A DNA stretch of 64,000 nucleotides from Liolophura sinensis. Its lineage: Eukaryota; Mollusca; Polyplacophora; Chitonida; Chitonidae. Under the pieces are notes generated by a model, which made no database searches, was not told the DNA's origin, and saw nothing but the letters and a program-made list of their open reading frames with translations. The DNA is taken from NCBI RefSeq assembly GCF_032854445.1, contig NC_088300.1:10108001-10172000 (forward strand). The letters are read 5' to 3'. Numbering within the stretch: position 1 is the stretch's first letter; every line of letters starts with the position of its first letter. Below, piece by piece: positions 13,601 through 28,600 of this stretch. A program made the position numbers and the translations under genes.

Positions 13601-16600
13601 ACATATTAATGAGTCTGTGTTTAGGCAAATTCCCATGGCAACAACCGTGTTAGCAGACCATTTGACAGAACAATACCTAATTTGTGTTTAACCAATTTTA
13701 TTAGGCCAAATCTGCTCATTTTCTGTCTATCATGAGGAGCAAGAAACTGAATATTTTATTGTGCACAATGATTTGGTGTAAAAAGTAATGACATTCACAC
13801 TGAAGAATGATAGCTCTGTCAGAAATAAGCTCCACAGACAAAAAAAAAACAAACCAAAAAAAACAACTGCCAAGCAGTTTTGTCCAGGGTCCACATCGTT
13901 TGTTGTCACCATTATAATTCTACACTGTCAAATAGGAGACAGCATAACTGCTTTGGGAAATAATGGACAGTGCTGCAGAAAGCAACGAGTCAGATAGCAT
14001 AAACCTAGTCCAGTTACCATCTAACTCAGTGGTCAAAGAGCATAAACCTAGTCCAGTTACCATCTAACTCAATGGTCAGATAGCATAAACCTAGTCCAGT
14101 TACCATCTAATTCAATGTTAAAACATCTATTTTTTAAAAACAAAACGACGGCATCATTCAAATGCCATTCAAACGATTAATCATAGCTCCAATTTGTCGG
14201 CACACTACAGAAAGAACATGTCTTGGGAAACAACTTGGTGCAAGTTTCACATTTCTAGCTAACACAGTTGTTCACTTACAGGCCATTGAATGCTAAGTGA
14301 GGGCTAGTGAGTTCTTGGGGTTTAACATCGTACTTGACAATTTTTCAGTCATATCACAATGAAGGAATCCTCAGAGTGCATGTGATGTGCCTCTTTGTTG
14401 CAAGACGGATTTCCACTGCTCTTTTGTCTAGTGCTGCTTCACCAACTGTGCTATCAGGGCCAGAACAGGCCATTGAAATTATGTAACTAAATTTTAGTTT
14501 TTTGATTATATCTAAAAAAGGTACAAAGATAAACAAAAAATAAGCAGCTTCTGAATCATCGACCCAAAATTTACCAGAATAGGTAAATAAAAAAAAATTT
14601 CATAGCTAGCTGTGACATCACAACTTCGACCAATGGCAATGTTCTACAGTTTTTACCAGAAGTCAACCATTTTCTTAAACTTATTGTAACTACAAACGAT
14701 CTGCATATCAAATTTCAGAATCTGTTCAGCGGTTATTGAGAAGAAGATGTTTAAACGATTTGCTACAAATCCAATATGGCTGCCAAACCATGTGACATAG
14801 AAAAAGAAATAGCAGGACTTATATCTTCAGGTATAGGGGAATTTCACTGCAGATATGGGTTTACCGGAAATGAATCCTCTGTAATTGTGGTTATAGGGAA
14901 TTTAATCCCATGTAGGTGGGAAAAGGAATCTTGTGTAGGTGTGGGTACAGGGAAATGAATTGCTTGTAAATATGTGTGGATGTCAGGAAAATCCATCCGT
15001 TTAGGTGTGGGTATGAGGAAATGAATCCCCTAGAGGTGTGGGTATGGGGAAATGAATCCCCTGTAGGTGTGGGTATGGAGAAATGAATCCCCTGTAGGTG
15101 TGGGTATGGAGAAATGAATCCCCTGTAGGTGTTGGCATGGGGAAATGAATCCCCTGTAGGTGTGGGTATGGGGAAGTGAATCCCCTGTAGGTGTGGGTAT
15201 GGGGAAATGAATCCCCTGTAGGTGTGGGTAAGGGGAAGTGAATCCCCTGTAGGTGTGGGTATGGGGAAGTGAATCGCTTGTAGGTGTGGGTATGGGGAAA
15301 TGAATCCCCTGTAGGTAAGGGTATGGGGAAAAGAATCCCTTGTAGGTGTGGGTATGGTGAAATGAATCCCCTAGAGATGTGGGTATGGAGAAATGAATCC
15401 CCTGTAGGTGTAGGTATGGGAAATGAATCCCCTGTAGGTGTAGCATGGACTTCAACTAAGAATATTTTGGTTACCATGAGAACATATATCTAGAGACTGT
15501 TGCCTGACTACTTCTCTGGTAGGGCTGGAACAGGTCACCAAGTTGTGCTGACCGCTTCATATGATTAGGGATTATACTATCCTCAAGGAAAGGGATTACA
15601 CTACTCTTAAGGCCAGGAATTACATTACGCTCAAGGACAGGGATTACTCTACCCTCAAGTACAGGGATTACACTACGCTCAAGGACTGGGATTACACTAC
15701 ACAATCAAGTACGGGGATTACATTACCCTCAAGGGCGGAGATTACATTACCCGCAAGGAAAAAGAATATATTACCCTCAAGAACAGGGATTACATCACCT
15801 TCAAGGAAAGGGATTACACTACTCTTAAGGACAGGGATTACATTACGCTCAAGGACAGGGATTGCTCTACCCTCAAGTACAGGGATTACACTACGCTCAA
15901 GGACCGGGATTACACTGCACAATCAAGTACAGGGATTACACTGCACAATCAAGTACAGGGATTACATTACTCTCAAGGATGGGGATTACACTATCCGCAA
16001 GGAAAAAGAATACATTACCCTCAAGAACAGGGATTACATCACCTTCAAGGAAAAGGATTACACTACTCTTAAGGACAGGGATTACATTACCCTCAAGGAC
16101 AGGGATTACATTACCCTCAAGGACAGTGATTACTTTACCCTCTAGGACAGGGATTACATTACCCTCAAAGACTGGGATTACACTACCCTCAAGGACAGGG
16201 TTTACATTACCCTCAAGTAAAAGGATTACATTACCCTCAAGCACAGGGATTACATAACCCTCAAGCACAGGGATTACACTACCCTCAAGCACAGGGATCA
16301 CACTACTCTTAAGGACAGGGATTACATTACCCTCAAGCACAGGGATTACATTACCCTCAAGCACAGGGATTACATTACCCTCAAGCACAGGGATCACACT
16401 ACTCTTAAGGACAGGGATTACATTACCCTCAAGGACAGGGATTACATTACCTTCAAGGACAGGGATTACATTACTTTCAAGGACAGGGATCACACTACTC
16501 TTAAGGACAGGGATTACATTACCTTCAAGGACAGGGATTACATTACCCTCAAGCACAGGGATTACATTACCTTCAAGGACAGGGATCACACTACCCTCAA

Positions 16601-19600
16601 GCACAGGGATCACACTACTCTTAAGGACAGGGATTACATTACCCTCAAGCACAGGGATTACATTACCCTCAAGCACAGGGATCACACTACTCTTAAGGAC
16701 AGGGATTACATTACCCTCAAGGACAGGGATTACATTACCTTCAAGGACAGGGATTACATTACCTTCAAGGACAGGGATTACACTACTCTCAAGGACAGGG
16801 ACTGAACTACCCTCAAGTACAGGGACTGAGATATGTATCGCACTTTCCTCGAAAAAGCATTGAGGCCATGAACATTAAAGGCAAACATTAACTGGCTTCA
16901 TCAACGTTTCTAATTTTTTTTGCACCATGAAGTTGAAATATAACACCTTAACATTAAAACAGTTCAAGGAATGGGAATAAATACTTGCATAAAAGATGTA
17001 TGGTATACAAAAAAAATGATAGGAGTGGACAGCACTCCTATGCTCTGGGCATGATTTATAGCTGAGCCTCAGTCACATCAACTACAGCAGGCGATACAGT
17101 GTGAAATTGCCTGCAAAAATTACTTGTGAAAGGCCTGTAACTAATACCTGTATATAGTCTCTCTAACTGAGTTTTAATCAGCAGTAACACTTCTCCAGTA
17201 CTCCCTGTCAAATTACACCCAACTGAATGTTTATTCAGTACCGCCTTCCTCTTATAATTTTTATAATATTTTTATTTATTATTTTATTACACAGCATTGT
17301 CCAGAATCGCTGGCGCTCTGCCTCATAAATGTGTCAAATTCCACTGAATTCAAGGCAAGGGGCTGTATATTAGATTGCCACATTGGCTATATGAACAGTT
17401 GTAATCAAACTGCAACTCAGATACACCTTCAGATTAATGAGAACTTATCATTTATTTTGTTCATTTATTTGATTGGTCTTTCACGCTGCACTCAAGAATA
17501 TTTCACTTCTACGACAACGACTATTAGTGAACTAAATAAAGATGGTTAAGGCAAATCTTGCTGGGCTACCTGAAAAAAAATCAGAGCTACCAAAATTTCA
17601 ATGCAGGCTGCTTGAAAGGCTACCATATAATTTCACATTTTGAAAAAGTAAGGTGAGATAAAAACCTTGAAAACATTGTTACACCATGCTAAAAGCTTCA
17701 AATGACCTTCCCTTGAAATATAACTTAACCTTTTAATCCTAAAAACAATACAAAAAATCACAGTTTTTGTCAATACCTCAACATATATGACCAACTACTG
17801 TCCATATTTAAAAACTCCCTTTTAATCTTAAAAACAAAAAAACCCCAAAAATCACAGTTTTTGTCAGTACCTCAACCTAAATCACCAACTAGTGTCCATA
17901 TTTATAAACTCTCTATTACTCTTAAAAACAAAAAAAAATCACAGTTTTTGTCAGTACCTCAACCTAAATCAACGACTAGTGTCCTAATTTATGAACTTGA
18001 TCTAAAGCAAAGGCTTAACCAGACACTGACACACCTTCTACAAAATCTCACAAAACTGCGCTTTACTTTAACCTAATATACAGTCAAAGTCTACGTCTGG
18101 TTATCAATCAATCAGGTCAACCAGGAAAATAACAGCACATTGCATCCAGACGGAACTTTTACTTAAGGATGCATTTCATGACTGATTTACACCATTAGAG
18201 GTCAGCTTTGTCATACATCTGAAATCAACCAGTATGACACCTTGTGAAAACCAGGTAAGGTTCCAGCAAAACATGGAGGCTCTCTTTGAGATCTCCTACA
18301 TGAGTTTACATGTATTTCCAGACTCCATGTAAATGAGAGTAACCTGTATGGTAAAATTCCCGCCAATGTCTCAGCCATGAAGGCACAGGTCAAATCAGGA
18401 AAACTTACACACAAAAAAAGATGAAGGTAATGGAGTCAGTGATAGATTAGTGTGGTACATGACACTTTCCCAGGAGGAAGGTATAACCAAGAACATGTAG
18501 ACTTGAGCGCAGAATAAAAACTCCTATGTTAGCTCAAAGCCAGTGGAAACAAAGACCATTTTAAACAATGCAAGTGTGCACACTGATCTGGGCTCAGCTG
18601 GGTTCATTTCTCTAATGAAGAAACTAATCCCCACTGGCGCAGCAGACGCCTGTTCCCCTGCCCACTATATATGATGGATGGATGAAGTGTGAAATTAATG
18701 TTAGCCAGAACTTCAGCCATCTGAACTCACCAAACATTAGGTGAATTTCCACTTTAATATGTATTCCAGTGAGGGTTTCATAAGGAAACAGAGCACAAGT
18801 TTTAAGGAGAGATGACATGACCAACAGGTTCATACATTCACTATAGACACAGTCCAGCAGATAAGCAGATACACGAAACCCATAGTCCTACATGTATGTG
18901 TAGGCATTGAAATAGACATGAAAACTAAGGTTTCACCGAATTTCTTAGTTAATCAGGAATGTTCATATAGGAATGATACTGTACTTATTATTAACGTTTT
19001 AATGCATCAAATGACAGATATGGCTAGAAGTGAGTTCAATTCCTCCCAGTACATGGTGTCATAGAAGTAATCACGCGAATACCCAAGTCAAACAAATATA
19101 GACCAATATTTCTAAAACCAGTTATAAATCATTTAGGCCTCAGTTAAAACTCAAACACCACATTCAAAATTTTCCTTTAATGTAAGATCTACACACTGTG
19201 ACTATGGTATACTGGCACAAGGCAGGTGACAGTGATAACTACACATGTACTTTCTTTAGTAATAGATAGCATTTTGTCAGCTGGCTTCTTGGTTACCCTG
19301 ATAGTCTCAAGAGGAAAAATGATAAAGCTAATCAGTTCACCAAGATACCCCTAGATCGGTATTATACATTGCCAGCTTGTTTGAGAAAACTTGAAACCTT
19401 CTGTCTGAATGGATGTTTAAGATTCTCATCCATGTACAGGTTTGCAATAGAACCCCTTCTTACTCGTTCAAGGCTGTACCAGGTTTCCTCCCACCATAAT
19501 GCTGGCTGTCGTCTAATAAGTGAAGTATCAAATCAAACTGCATTTACTCTTAACAGTTTTTTGTTAAGAAATCAACTCTTTGCCAGCCATCTCCATTATA

Positions 19601-22600
19601 AATGTGCTTTGGAAATCAGGAAGAAGTGTGACACTTTTAAATTTGAATATGAACGTGCACTTTATTCTTCATGCCATACCCTCAGGAAGAGCTATATTTA
19701 GAAACAATTACATGTGCCAGTACACACAATGTTAGAGAACTACAGTAAGGCAACACAACAGCTTGGATTTGCTCAGCAGTTACCACCATTATTTCAACAA
19801 ATGCTTGATTTGTGAAGTTGTTCATGAGTGGAACTTGTGTGGGCTAATGTTGCTACAGACAAACAGATGTTTAAGAACATTTCAAAAAATCCATGTACCT
19901 GTCTTTGCTCCAAGTTGCTGCTGATTGGCTTATTTTTCAAATTAAAACGAATGGCATGGTTTTTTTGCAAAGTGTTATTGGAGGAAATACACGATAATGT
20001 TTGAATTGGGAGCTGAGTCACTACATGAAACAATGTAACACATATGCAAATGGGACAATCAGGCCATAACTTTGCCCACATCACCACAGGTTCATGTTGT
20101 TTGGGTTTAACAAGGCAACCATTTAACAGAGGTATCTACCCTGAGGTGACATATCAAATTATGCATGATGCATCTCCCATGCAGCTTAAATTGGGAGGGA
20201 AACTGAGGGTGGTAGGAGGCGTTTTGATCCATACAAAATGAACAATTCAGCCTGGGTTTGACATATATGGGGCCTATACACTGTGGATATACACAGCAGT
20301 ACAGAAACCCACGACCATCCACAGGTTGCTGAAAGACCTTCCCACGTACGGCCGGAGAGGAAGCCAGCATGAGCTGGTCTTGAACTCACAGCGACCGCAT
20401 TGGTGAGAGGCTTCTGGGTCACTACGCTGCGCTAGCGCGCTAACCGACTGAGCCATGGAGGCCCCCAGCAGTACAAGGAAGTGGGAGTGCTGCCGAGGTG
20501 TGGTGCTATGGCTGACACTATCAGAACACCATCACCCAAATGATCACTGTTGTTTGTTGTGGGGTGAACACACCTGGTCTGGCACGCTGTTTTGATTTTT
20601 ATAGACTTCATGTTTGTGGAATTTATTGAAAAGTTCTCTGCAGAAGTATGATACCCAGTAATCAACTGCAAATCTATTCAGCTTACTGATTTCTACCAAA
20701 TCCACAAATATAATAAGCTGGCTTCCTTTCAGTTTTATGTACATGTAGCTCTAGGATGGATTGGCCATGTGCCGAGTTTAGCTTGGGTGTGAGCCTTAAC
20801 CTTCAATGATTTCACCATGTCAAAGCAGAGCATCACAATAACTAGGTTTCTTGAATCTAAAGTTATGCTGAACTCATGTTACCGTGTTGTCCAAGAATTA
20901 GAAAGACCACACCTTCAAAATCAGCAGAGCTAAATGACTCAATGGTTCAGAGAGCATGGTTGTCTTCTGCACAACTCATTTCACTTCATACTGCCAGATT
21001 CTGAATAGAAAGAAAACAGGAAAAACACAGACAAAAACCAAAGAAGCAAACCCCAAAACATTGAACACTGTACGTGGTAAACCTGTTTATGTTTACCCAT
21101 CATGCGTGGTTGAGAAAAAAATATTCAGAAGCCTGCCATGCACCATCCCTTAGGAATAATAATGCACCTTCCTCAGGAAGAACCCTGTGTCATAGTGATG
21201 GCTCATTACTAAAGGTGTACAGGTCAATTTGAAACTAATGAGCAATGTGTGGATACATCACCCCAGCTCCCCCCCTCCACCCCCCCCCCCCCACCCCCAC
21301 ATGAGTGTAGCCTTTGACAGAAGACCCAATTTCCCTCCATCACAGAGTATTGAATGCAGGTGGTCCCAAGGGTGGACTATCTTACTGTGGCTAAGTAAGG
21401 AGCTTATTAAAGCGAGAGTCAAGTACATGTAGGTCTGCTGAGTGGCATCAGCATGCATGTAGGCGGAGAATATCATGAATATTTCAGGTTATTAACGGCA
21501 AGGACCCACTCTACATCAGCCTAAACCTTCTTCAACAAACCCGGAAGACAAGGTGATACATGGCTGGAATTTTCCAATGCTGCTTAAGCTGGAAGAAAAT
21601 AGAAACTGTCCACCGAATTAATCAATCTATAGGGTATAAGACGATTCCCAAATGTGTGCTAGATACACATCTTGGCTCTCAAACATATACCAAAAGTTAA
21701 GAAAATAGCATGATAGCTGTTGACAAATGGTAACTATAGAAACATATGCTTAATGCCACAGAAAGTTTCAAGAGACTTTGAAGACTTCCAAAATTTGTTC
21801 AACTTCCAAATAGGTTGCATGCAGCTATGTTATGGCCACAACTTATGTGACACCATGCAGGTCTTCCATGAAAGAGGCAAGGTACCAGCTCTGTCACACA
21901 GGTCAAATGTCATCCACATATTCACTGAGATTGCTCTGTGGATAAACATTTGTGTCTAAGTTTGACAGGTTCATACTGAACAACATTCAATCAGGGCACA
22001 GCCAGTTCCAGACAGTGATCAACTTTTCAGCAGTGTCTCAAACACAATCTTCCTAGACATCGTAAAACCAGAGACGGAAGAAACAATGTGATATCCATCC
22101 TCACAATGGTGTCAGTATTAAATATTAATGCTAATGTCATCCAGAAAACAATATTTCACACTTATGTATCAAAGTCTACAGAATGGATGGCTCTGAGTGC
22201 TCAACCTGATGTATACCATGCTGTGTGGGTATACATCAATATACAAACATATGTACTTTGCAGTGTCCAGACTTTCAGAGACTAATAACAGTTTGTATGA
22301 TTGACGAGTCACTAAAAGTCATTGACCTTAATGTCAAAACTGTGCAAAATGTCCTCACAGCCTATGTTTATCAAATCTGCGCAAAGACAAATCTGCTACA
22401 ACATATGCTAATGCATACAATCAACATATGCATGTGTCTGCATAATATTGATATATTATTTGATATTAGTATCGGTATTATTGTGAGTGGTACATTGACA
22501 GCCACTGGGCAAATTATAAAGTGACCTATTAAATAAGTCAAAGTAAAGATATGTGTAAAGCACACGCAACTGGTATACTGCTGTGTTCAATACTACTGGC

Positions 22601-25600
22601 AGAGTCTTCAGTTTCTTTTTCCATTCAATTAAAAAAACAAAATTTGGGCCCAGTCTTTCATGAGACAGATACAAATGACTAAGATATACATCAGGTAAAA
22701 AGATGTGTGGTCGAAACATGCTAAATGAAGGCATTTCTGGAGTACTTTGAATAACACTTGGGGGCAGTTCTGACAAACTTGGCATGACACTTGAAGGCAG
22801 TTCTGGCATACTTTGAATAACACTTGAAGGCAGTTCTGGCATACTTTGAATAACACTTGAAGGCAGTTCTGGCATACTTTGAATAACATTTGAAGGCAGT
22901 TCTTGCATACTTTGAATAACACTTTACCTTTGTTACTAAACTGTTTGTAAAAGCAATGAAAAAGCTGTGGTCATTACTGTTGGAAGTCCATTAAAAGTAT
23001 ATAAACAAACCTCAAGGACACTTTCTTTATTTCTAACCAATCACTAGCTGTTATCGTTTTTAGAATTCGTTGAAAAGGGGGTGTGGATGACTTACCAAGC
23101 TGTTCCGCAGAGGTGTCAGTCTCCCAGCGACTCTTCTTGTGCACCTGTCAGCAGAGGCAAGGCAGCTCACTAATTAGCAGGTGTCAGACAAACTACACTC
23201 TCAGCACAAGACAACATGCAAAAATTGTAACCAGATACATGTTCATAAAACAGTAATCCTGCAAAAGACAAGTGACATCAACTGATACCCTGTAAAGATA
23301 AACTAGTTTAAAAATAACAGCACTTGAATTAAAAAGAGATAAAAACAATATCAATATTTATTACCAACACACTGAGGAAGAAAAACATGCAGGGAAGACA
23401 TTATAAACATAATGAGGTCAATGAGTAAACATGCTACTGATTTGTCCACAGTACCATATTTCCACTGGTATAGTGGCTTGTATCTACAGGCATATACATG
23501 TATGTATATAGGTGTATAAGTGATCAGTTTATATTAAAATATCCAGATATGTTTTTATGTATCACCTGGATTAAGATGCAGACTCACACAGTCAAACCAT
23601 GTTTTCATTTTCTTGTTTTTGCTCCTTTTTATTGTTTTTTATCATTATTATATGAAATGCCAAGATTATCTCCCAATACCAATGATGACAATGGAAACGG
23701 TGCTGGGGAGGGTGATATAATGGATCATTTTTTATCCACCAGATCATTTTTGGCCTGAAAGATCTTAGCATCACAATCATTGTTTAGCAATGTAAATTGC
23801 TTCATTTCAGTCGAAACAAAACAAGGCCTATACGTATAGATGATACTGACACCACCAAGAGACATCCAGAACACTATAGTTACACTGGGGGAATTCTCAA
23901 TCCATAACATCTATTTCTGCCAGCTCCATGCTAAAGGGTAAATAATTACACTCATTCCATGGAAGATTTATCACACTGTCTTGATTATGTTTCAATGGAT
24001 GTGTAAATATATATCTATATGGACACAGCCTCATCACACGAAACAAGGGTTGCAATCCTGGAGCTGTCCAAGCTGCCAGAAGGCATGAGTTGCCTGCAGG
24101 CAGCTGGGTTCTCACTGGATATCAATCATGTGCCATGGTAAAGTTTTTCAAAGAGTAAAACTCTCATTCGTAGAGAGTTTAACCCTGTTATCCACAGCTC
24201 TTTACATGAGTATTGCATTAGCGATCATATACATGTGATATACACCTAAGGCCGTAAGCACAAAAGCTTTTATTTTTAAAAATTAGGAAAACCTTAAAAT
24301 AAAAGACTTAGTTCTTGGCGGAAGTATGTCAACAACACACCTATGGGGCAGATAACTGGGCTCAATAATGTATCTCTTGTGTGACAGTCATCAGGTTTAT
24401 GGGTGAAGTGCTACAAATGAAGGTGCTGCAGCCAACTACAATGCAGCAGTAGGATCTGCAGCCAGAATAACTCATAAGCTGAACAATGTGGCTAGTTTCT
24501 AACTGACTGATCCCCACGGACATTTAAAAAAAATCAGACTGACAGGCACAACTTCCAGTCAAAATAATACATCAGCCTCTTACAAAACTTGGTACTTATT
24601 GACAACACCCTTTGTGGTTGACATGTTACCCTTTCAATCCACTACATGTATACAGTTTTAATGGGTACATCTGGAGTGGGTCCTAACTGGTATTATGTGC
24701 ATGTCCATCAATCAACTACGATTCATGTTCACTGAGGTAAACATGTTTACCAGCTAATACTGACCTTCAAACAACCACATTTTTTTATTCTCTATACTGA
24801 TCAGATAGAGTTTAACCACAAATGGCAGGTGACACTGAACCTAACAAGAAGTTTGCTTTTGAGCTATTATGGTTCAAAGAAATTGCTATCTGTTTCTGTG
24901 AAGCCAAAACCCTTCCTTTTATTCTGTTCTTAAATTACAGTAAAAATGGGTCATATTCTTTAAATCTGAAATCCTATAAGAAAACACAAGGAACAATTTT
25001 ATTCACGAATTGGAAGCAAAATTTTTTGGACGACTGATTGACATCTGTTCTGGGTAGTTTTTCTTTCACTTCAATGTATGCAGTCCTTTTGAAACACACA
25101 ACATATTTGAAGGTCATAGCTAGGCCTGGTGACTTGGTTTCATTTTGGCAAAACACATACACTGTATGTGTATTGATCATGGCCAATTTAAGCTCATTAC
25201 ACTAGAAATCCACAGGGAGCCTGGCTTTATACAACTCTCGTTCACAGAACTGGGAAACCGGCAGTTCAATTTCCAGGAAGCCCATGGAAGATGAAGTTTT
25301 TATATGGGTGAAAATAGGGCTCACATTGGGTTGCTTGTCAATCTGCTGGTGCAAATGCAGCAGAAAAAAGTCTGCAGAAGACATTTTTACGACACCTGCT
25401 GTTCCCATGAATTATTGTACACCACACAGTTGCCTTAATTTTTTTTCATCTGATGTCCTAAACATGAACTGTTCTTTCAATCACACTGACAAATGTAAGT
25501 ACAATAACAGAAATAATTCACTACCACAGAATACAAATAACCACAAATTCTCTTCTGGGCGCTCAGTGAGCATATGGGTACATCTATATTGATCCGTTAT

Positions 25601-28600
25601 TACCAAGGCTGTACCCTCCTTTGTCAGGGATCCCAAAAAGCCCTTGTCTGTTAAAAGTCATACATGCCACCTACCTATACTGTCACATTGGTATTTAATG
25701 GAAGTGGGCTTCTGCTAATGAGATGTGTTAATGTGTTATTGAACAGACGGTGGAAATTTACTGCTGTTCTCTGTCAAAAATGAAACTCATCTTTGCCCAT
25801 GTGAAACATTTTCCCTGTTATTTGCCCATGCTGCATTCCCATCCCTGTTCTTTGCTAACAGTGAAGCCATTTCTGTGTTCATTGCCTTTTCTCATCCCCA
25901 TTCTCAGTATTTCCTTCTTTTTTTTTTTGCCCATTTTGAGACCATTTCCCTGCTATTCGCCCAATCTGACACCCGTATCCTCGTTTTAAATTTTTTTGTC
26001 CATGCTAAAACCCTTTCCTTCTTCTTTGCCCATGCTAAAACCCTTTCCCTGCTCTTTGCCCATGCTAAAACCCTTTCCCTGTTCTGTGCCCATTCTGAAG
26101 CTTTTTCAATGTTTTGTTGGTGTTTTTTGCCCATTCTGAAACCCTTTTCCTGTCCTTTGCCCATTCTGCAACCTTTTCCTGATCTTTGCCCATTCTGAAA
26201 CCCATTTCATGTTTTTTTTTTGTGCCTATTCTGAAACTCTTCCTGTCTGTTGCTCATGCTAAAACCCTTTTCCTGTTCTTTGCCCATGCTAAAAGCCCTT
26301 TTCCTGTTCTCTGCCCATGCTAAAGCCCTTTTCCTGTTCTTTGCCAAAACTAAAGCCCTTTCCTTGTTCTTTGTTGATTTTGAAACCATTTCCCGGTTTT
26401 ATTTTTGAACATTCCATTTCCCTCTGTTCTTTTTTGTTTTTATTTTGCACATTCTGAAACACTTTCCCTTTTCTTTGGCCACGCTTGTTTGCCCTTACTG
26501 AAACTCTTTTCCTGTTCTTTGCCCTTACTGAAACCTTTTGCCTGTTCTATGTCCTTAATGAAACCCTTTTCCTTTTGTTGGCCCAATATGAAACATTTTC
26601 CCTTTCTTTGTCCACACTGAATTTATTTATTCATATACCAGCCATCAACCAATAAGGTCGTTTCTGGTCAACATATAACACACAGAAACCCGCTTCTCAT
26701 TCTTTGATGATACTAAAACCCCTTTCCTTTCGCACTGGAATTCCACAAGGGAGTACATCATTGATTTCATGGAGGATCGTAACTTGCGCAAAGACATGTA
26801 TTTGTATTATCCAGGAGGTTCAGCTAAGGTGTATAAAATAAAATCATCAGTGCTAACTACATCATGGATGGAGATCAGATCAGAACTAGGGAAGGACATG
26901 ATAGTTCTATTATCAAACAGTCAACATGCTAATGTAATTGTACTTATTGGTTTCTCTGACCACTTTCATAACACATAATTAACTTCAAATTTAGAGACAA
27001 ATTTTCCTTAATGGCAGTTTCAAATCTATGATTGATGTAAAATAAGTATTCAGTTACTTTACAATTATATCACACATTTTAATACTTCTGAGCAGAGCTA
27101 TAGCAGACATGTTCACTCCTCTGTGCAGTTTATTAGTATTATACAATACACATGTACATGTGCAGCACTTCTGTCATTCTGAATACAGTAATTATACAAC
27201 ACACATGTACAAGTGCCAGATTTCTGTCATTCTGAGTACAGTAATTATACAATACACATGTACATGTGCAGCACTTCTGTCATTCTGAGTACAGTAATTA
27301 TACAATACACATGTACATGTGCAACACTTCTGTCATTCTGAGTGCAGTAATTATACAACACACATGTCCAAGTGCCAGATTTCTGTCATTCTGAATACAG
27401 TAATTATACAATACACATGTACATGTGCAACACTTCTGTCATTCTGAGTAGAGTAATTATACAATACACATGTACATGCGCAGCACTTCTGTCATTCTGA
27501 ATACAGTAATTATACAACACACATGTCCAAGTGCCAGATTTCTGTCATTCTGAGTACAGTAATTATACAATACACATGTACATGTGCCACACTTCTGTCT
27601 TTCTGAGTACAGTTAAGCAATTATACAATACACATGTACATGTACCACTCTTCTGTCCTTCTGAGTACAGTAATTATACAATACACATGTACATGTGCCA
27701 CACTTTTGCCATTCTGAGTGCAGTAATTATACAATACACATGTACATGTGCCACACTTCTGCCATTCTGAGTACAGTAATTATACAATGCACATGTACAT
27801 GTGCCACACTTTTGCCATTCTGAGTACAGTAATTATACAATACACATGTACATGTGCCACACTTTTGCCATTCTGAGTACAGTAATTATACAATACACAT
27901 GTACATGTGCCACACTTCTGCCATTCTGAGTACAGTAATTATACAATACATTTGGTATTTCACACCCAAACGCCAGAAACATTTTGTTTTATAAGGCTTC
28001 AATCTGAGCTCAATGGCATGACATCGTAACACTAGAATAGAGATTTTTAACATTCCCATGTCATGCAATATTTCATGTAGAATGTCACAGATTATCAGGT
28101 AATATCAATATCATTGCCAAACTAGGTCAGAAATGCAAAATCATGTGATAATATAAATAATAAATAGATAAATAATACTGCACATTGTTGAATAGTGTAA
28201 ATATTTTTCTTGTTCAATGCTGAAATGTTAATCCACCTGACACTTGAGGTCTTCATTGTTATCATTTTCACCTATCACTCAAAACTATTTACTGTATTCA
28301 ACCTGTTCACTGTTCAATATCCTGTATTTATTATTTACATAAAGATAAAATGTCAGGACTTTCTTCACAGATAGAAGTACATGTAATATTTCACTCAGTT
28401 ACATATCACTTTCGCTATGTTGATATTTTATAAGAAACATTTGGTTTTGTGATGTTCCGATCCAAGCTAATCTGGATGACTTCATAATATGAGTGAAGTG
28501 AAATTTAACATTCTTAGGCCACGCATTAAGACACAATGTCCATCGGAGACAATCAAATGTACTATGTCATACTACATGCACAAGTCTTTGAAGGCCTTCA

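Larger units (their letters stand above)
11831..23095. other. YLPM1 11.3-kb intron
   Basis: It contains minisatellites at 12670, 13991, 14815, 15565, 17735 and 22730, SINE pieces at 14300, 17455, 19470 and 20300, and a C-run at 21267. Between them (11831-12669, 13236-13990, 16833-17454, 18000-19469, 20466-21266, 21301-22729) I see only unique AT-rich sequence with short chance open frames. A GGCTGGTGGCTGGTGGCTGG micro-repeat occurs near 12383-12412. Confidence 0.65.

Noticed and set aside
15001-15477. Minus-strand 158-codon frame (PTPTGDSFP repeats)
   Set aside because: A 31-bp unit open in all rotations; repeat, not gene.
15936-16685. 249-codon minus-strand open frame of NVIPVLEG repeats
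   Set aside because: It is a product of an exact 24-bp unit without stops; the opposite strand is equally open, and there is no start context or splice link.
14815-16832. CRISPR-like repeat array
   Set aside because: Repeats are head-to-tail without unique spacers, and the DNA is eukaryotic with spliced genes.
25795-26615. Purine-rich minus-strand frame (EKGFRMGKKHQ-type repeats) as a coiled-coil gene
   Set aside because: It coincides exactly with a degenerate 30-bp minisatellite; frames break repeatedly.
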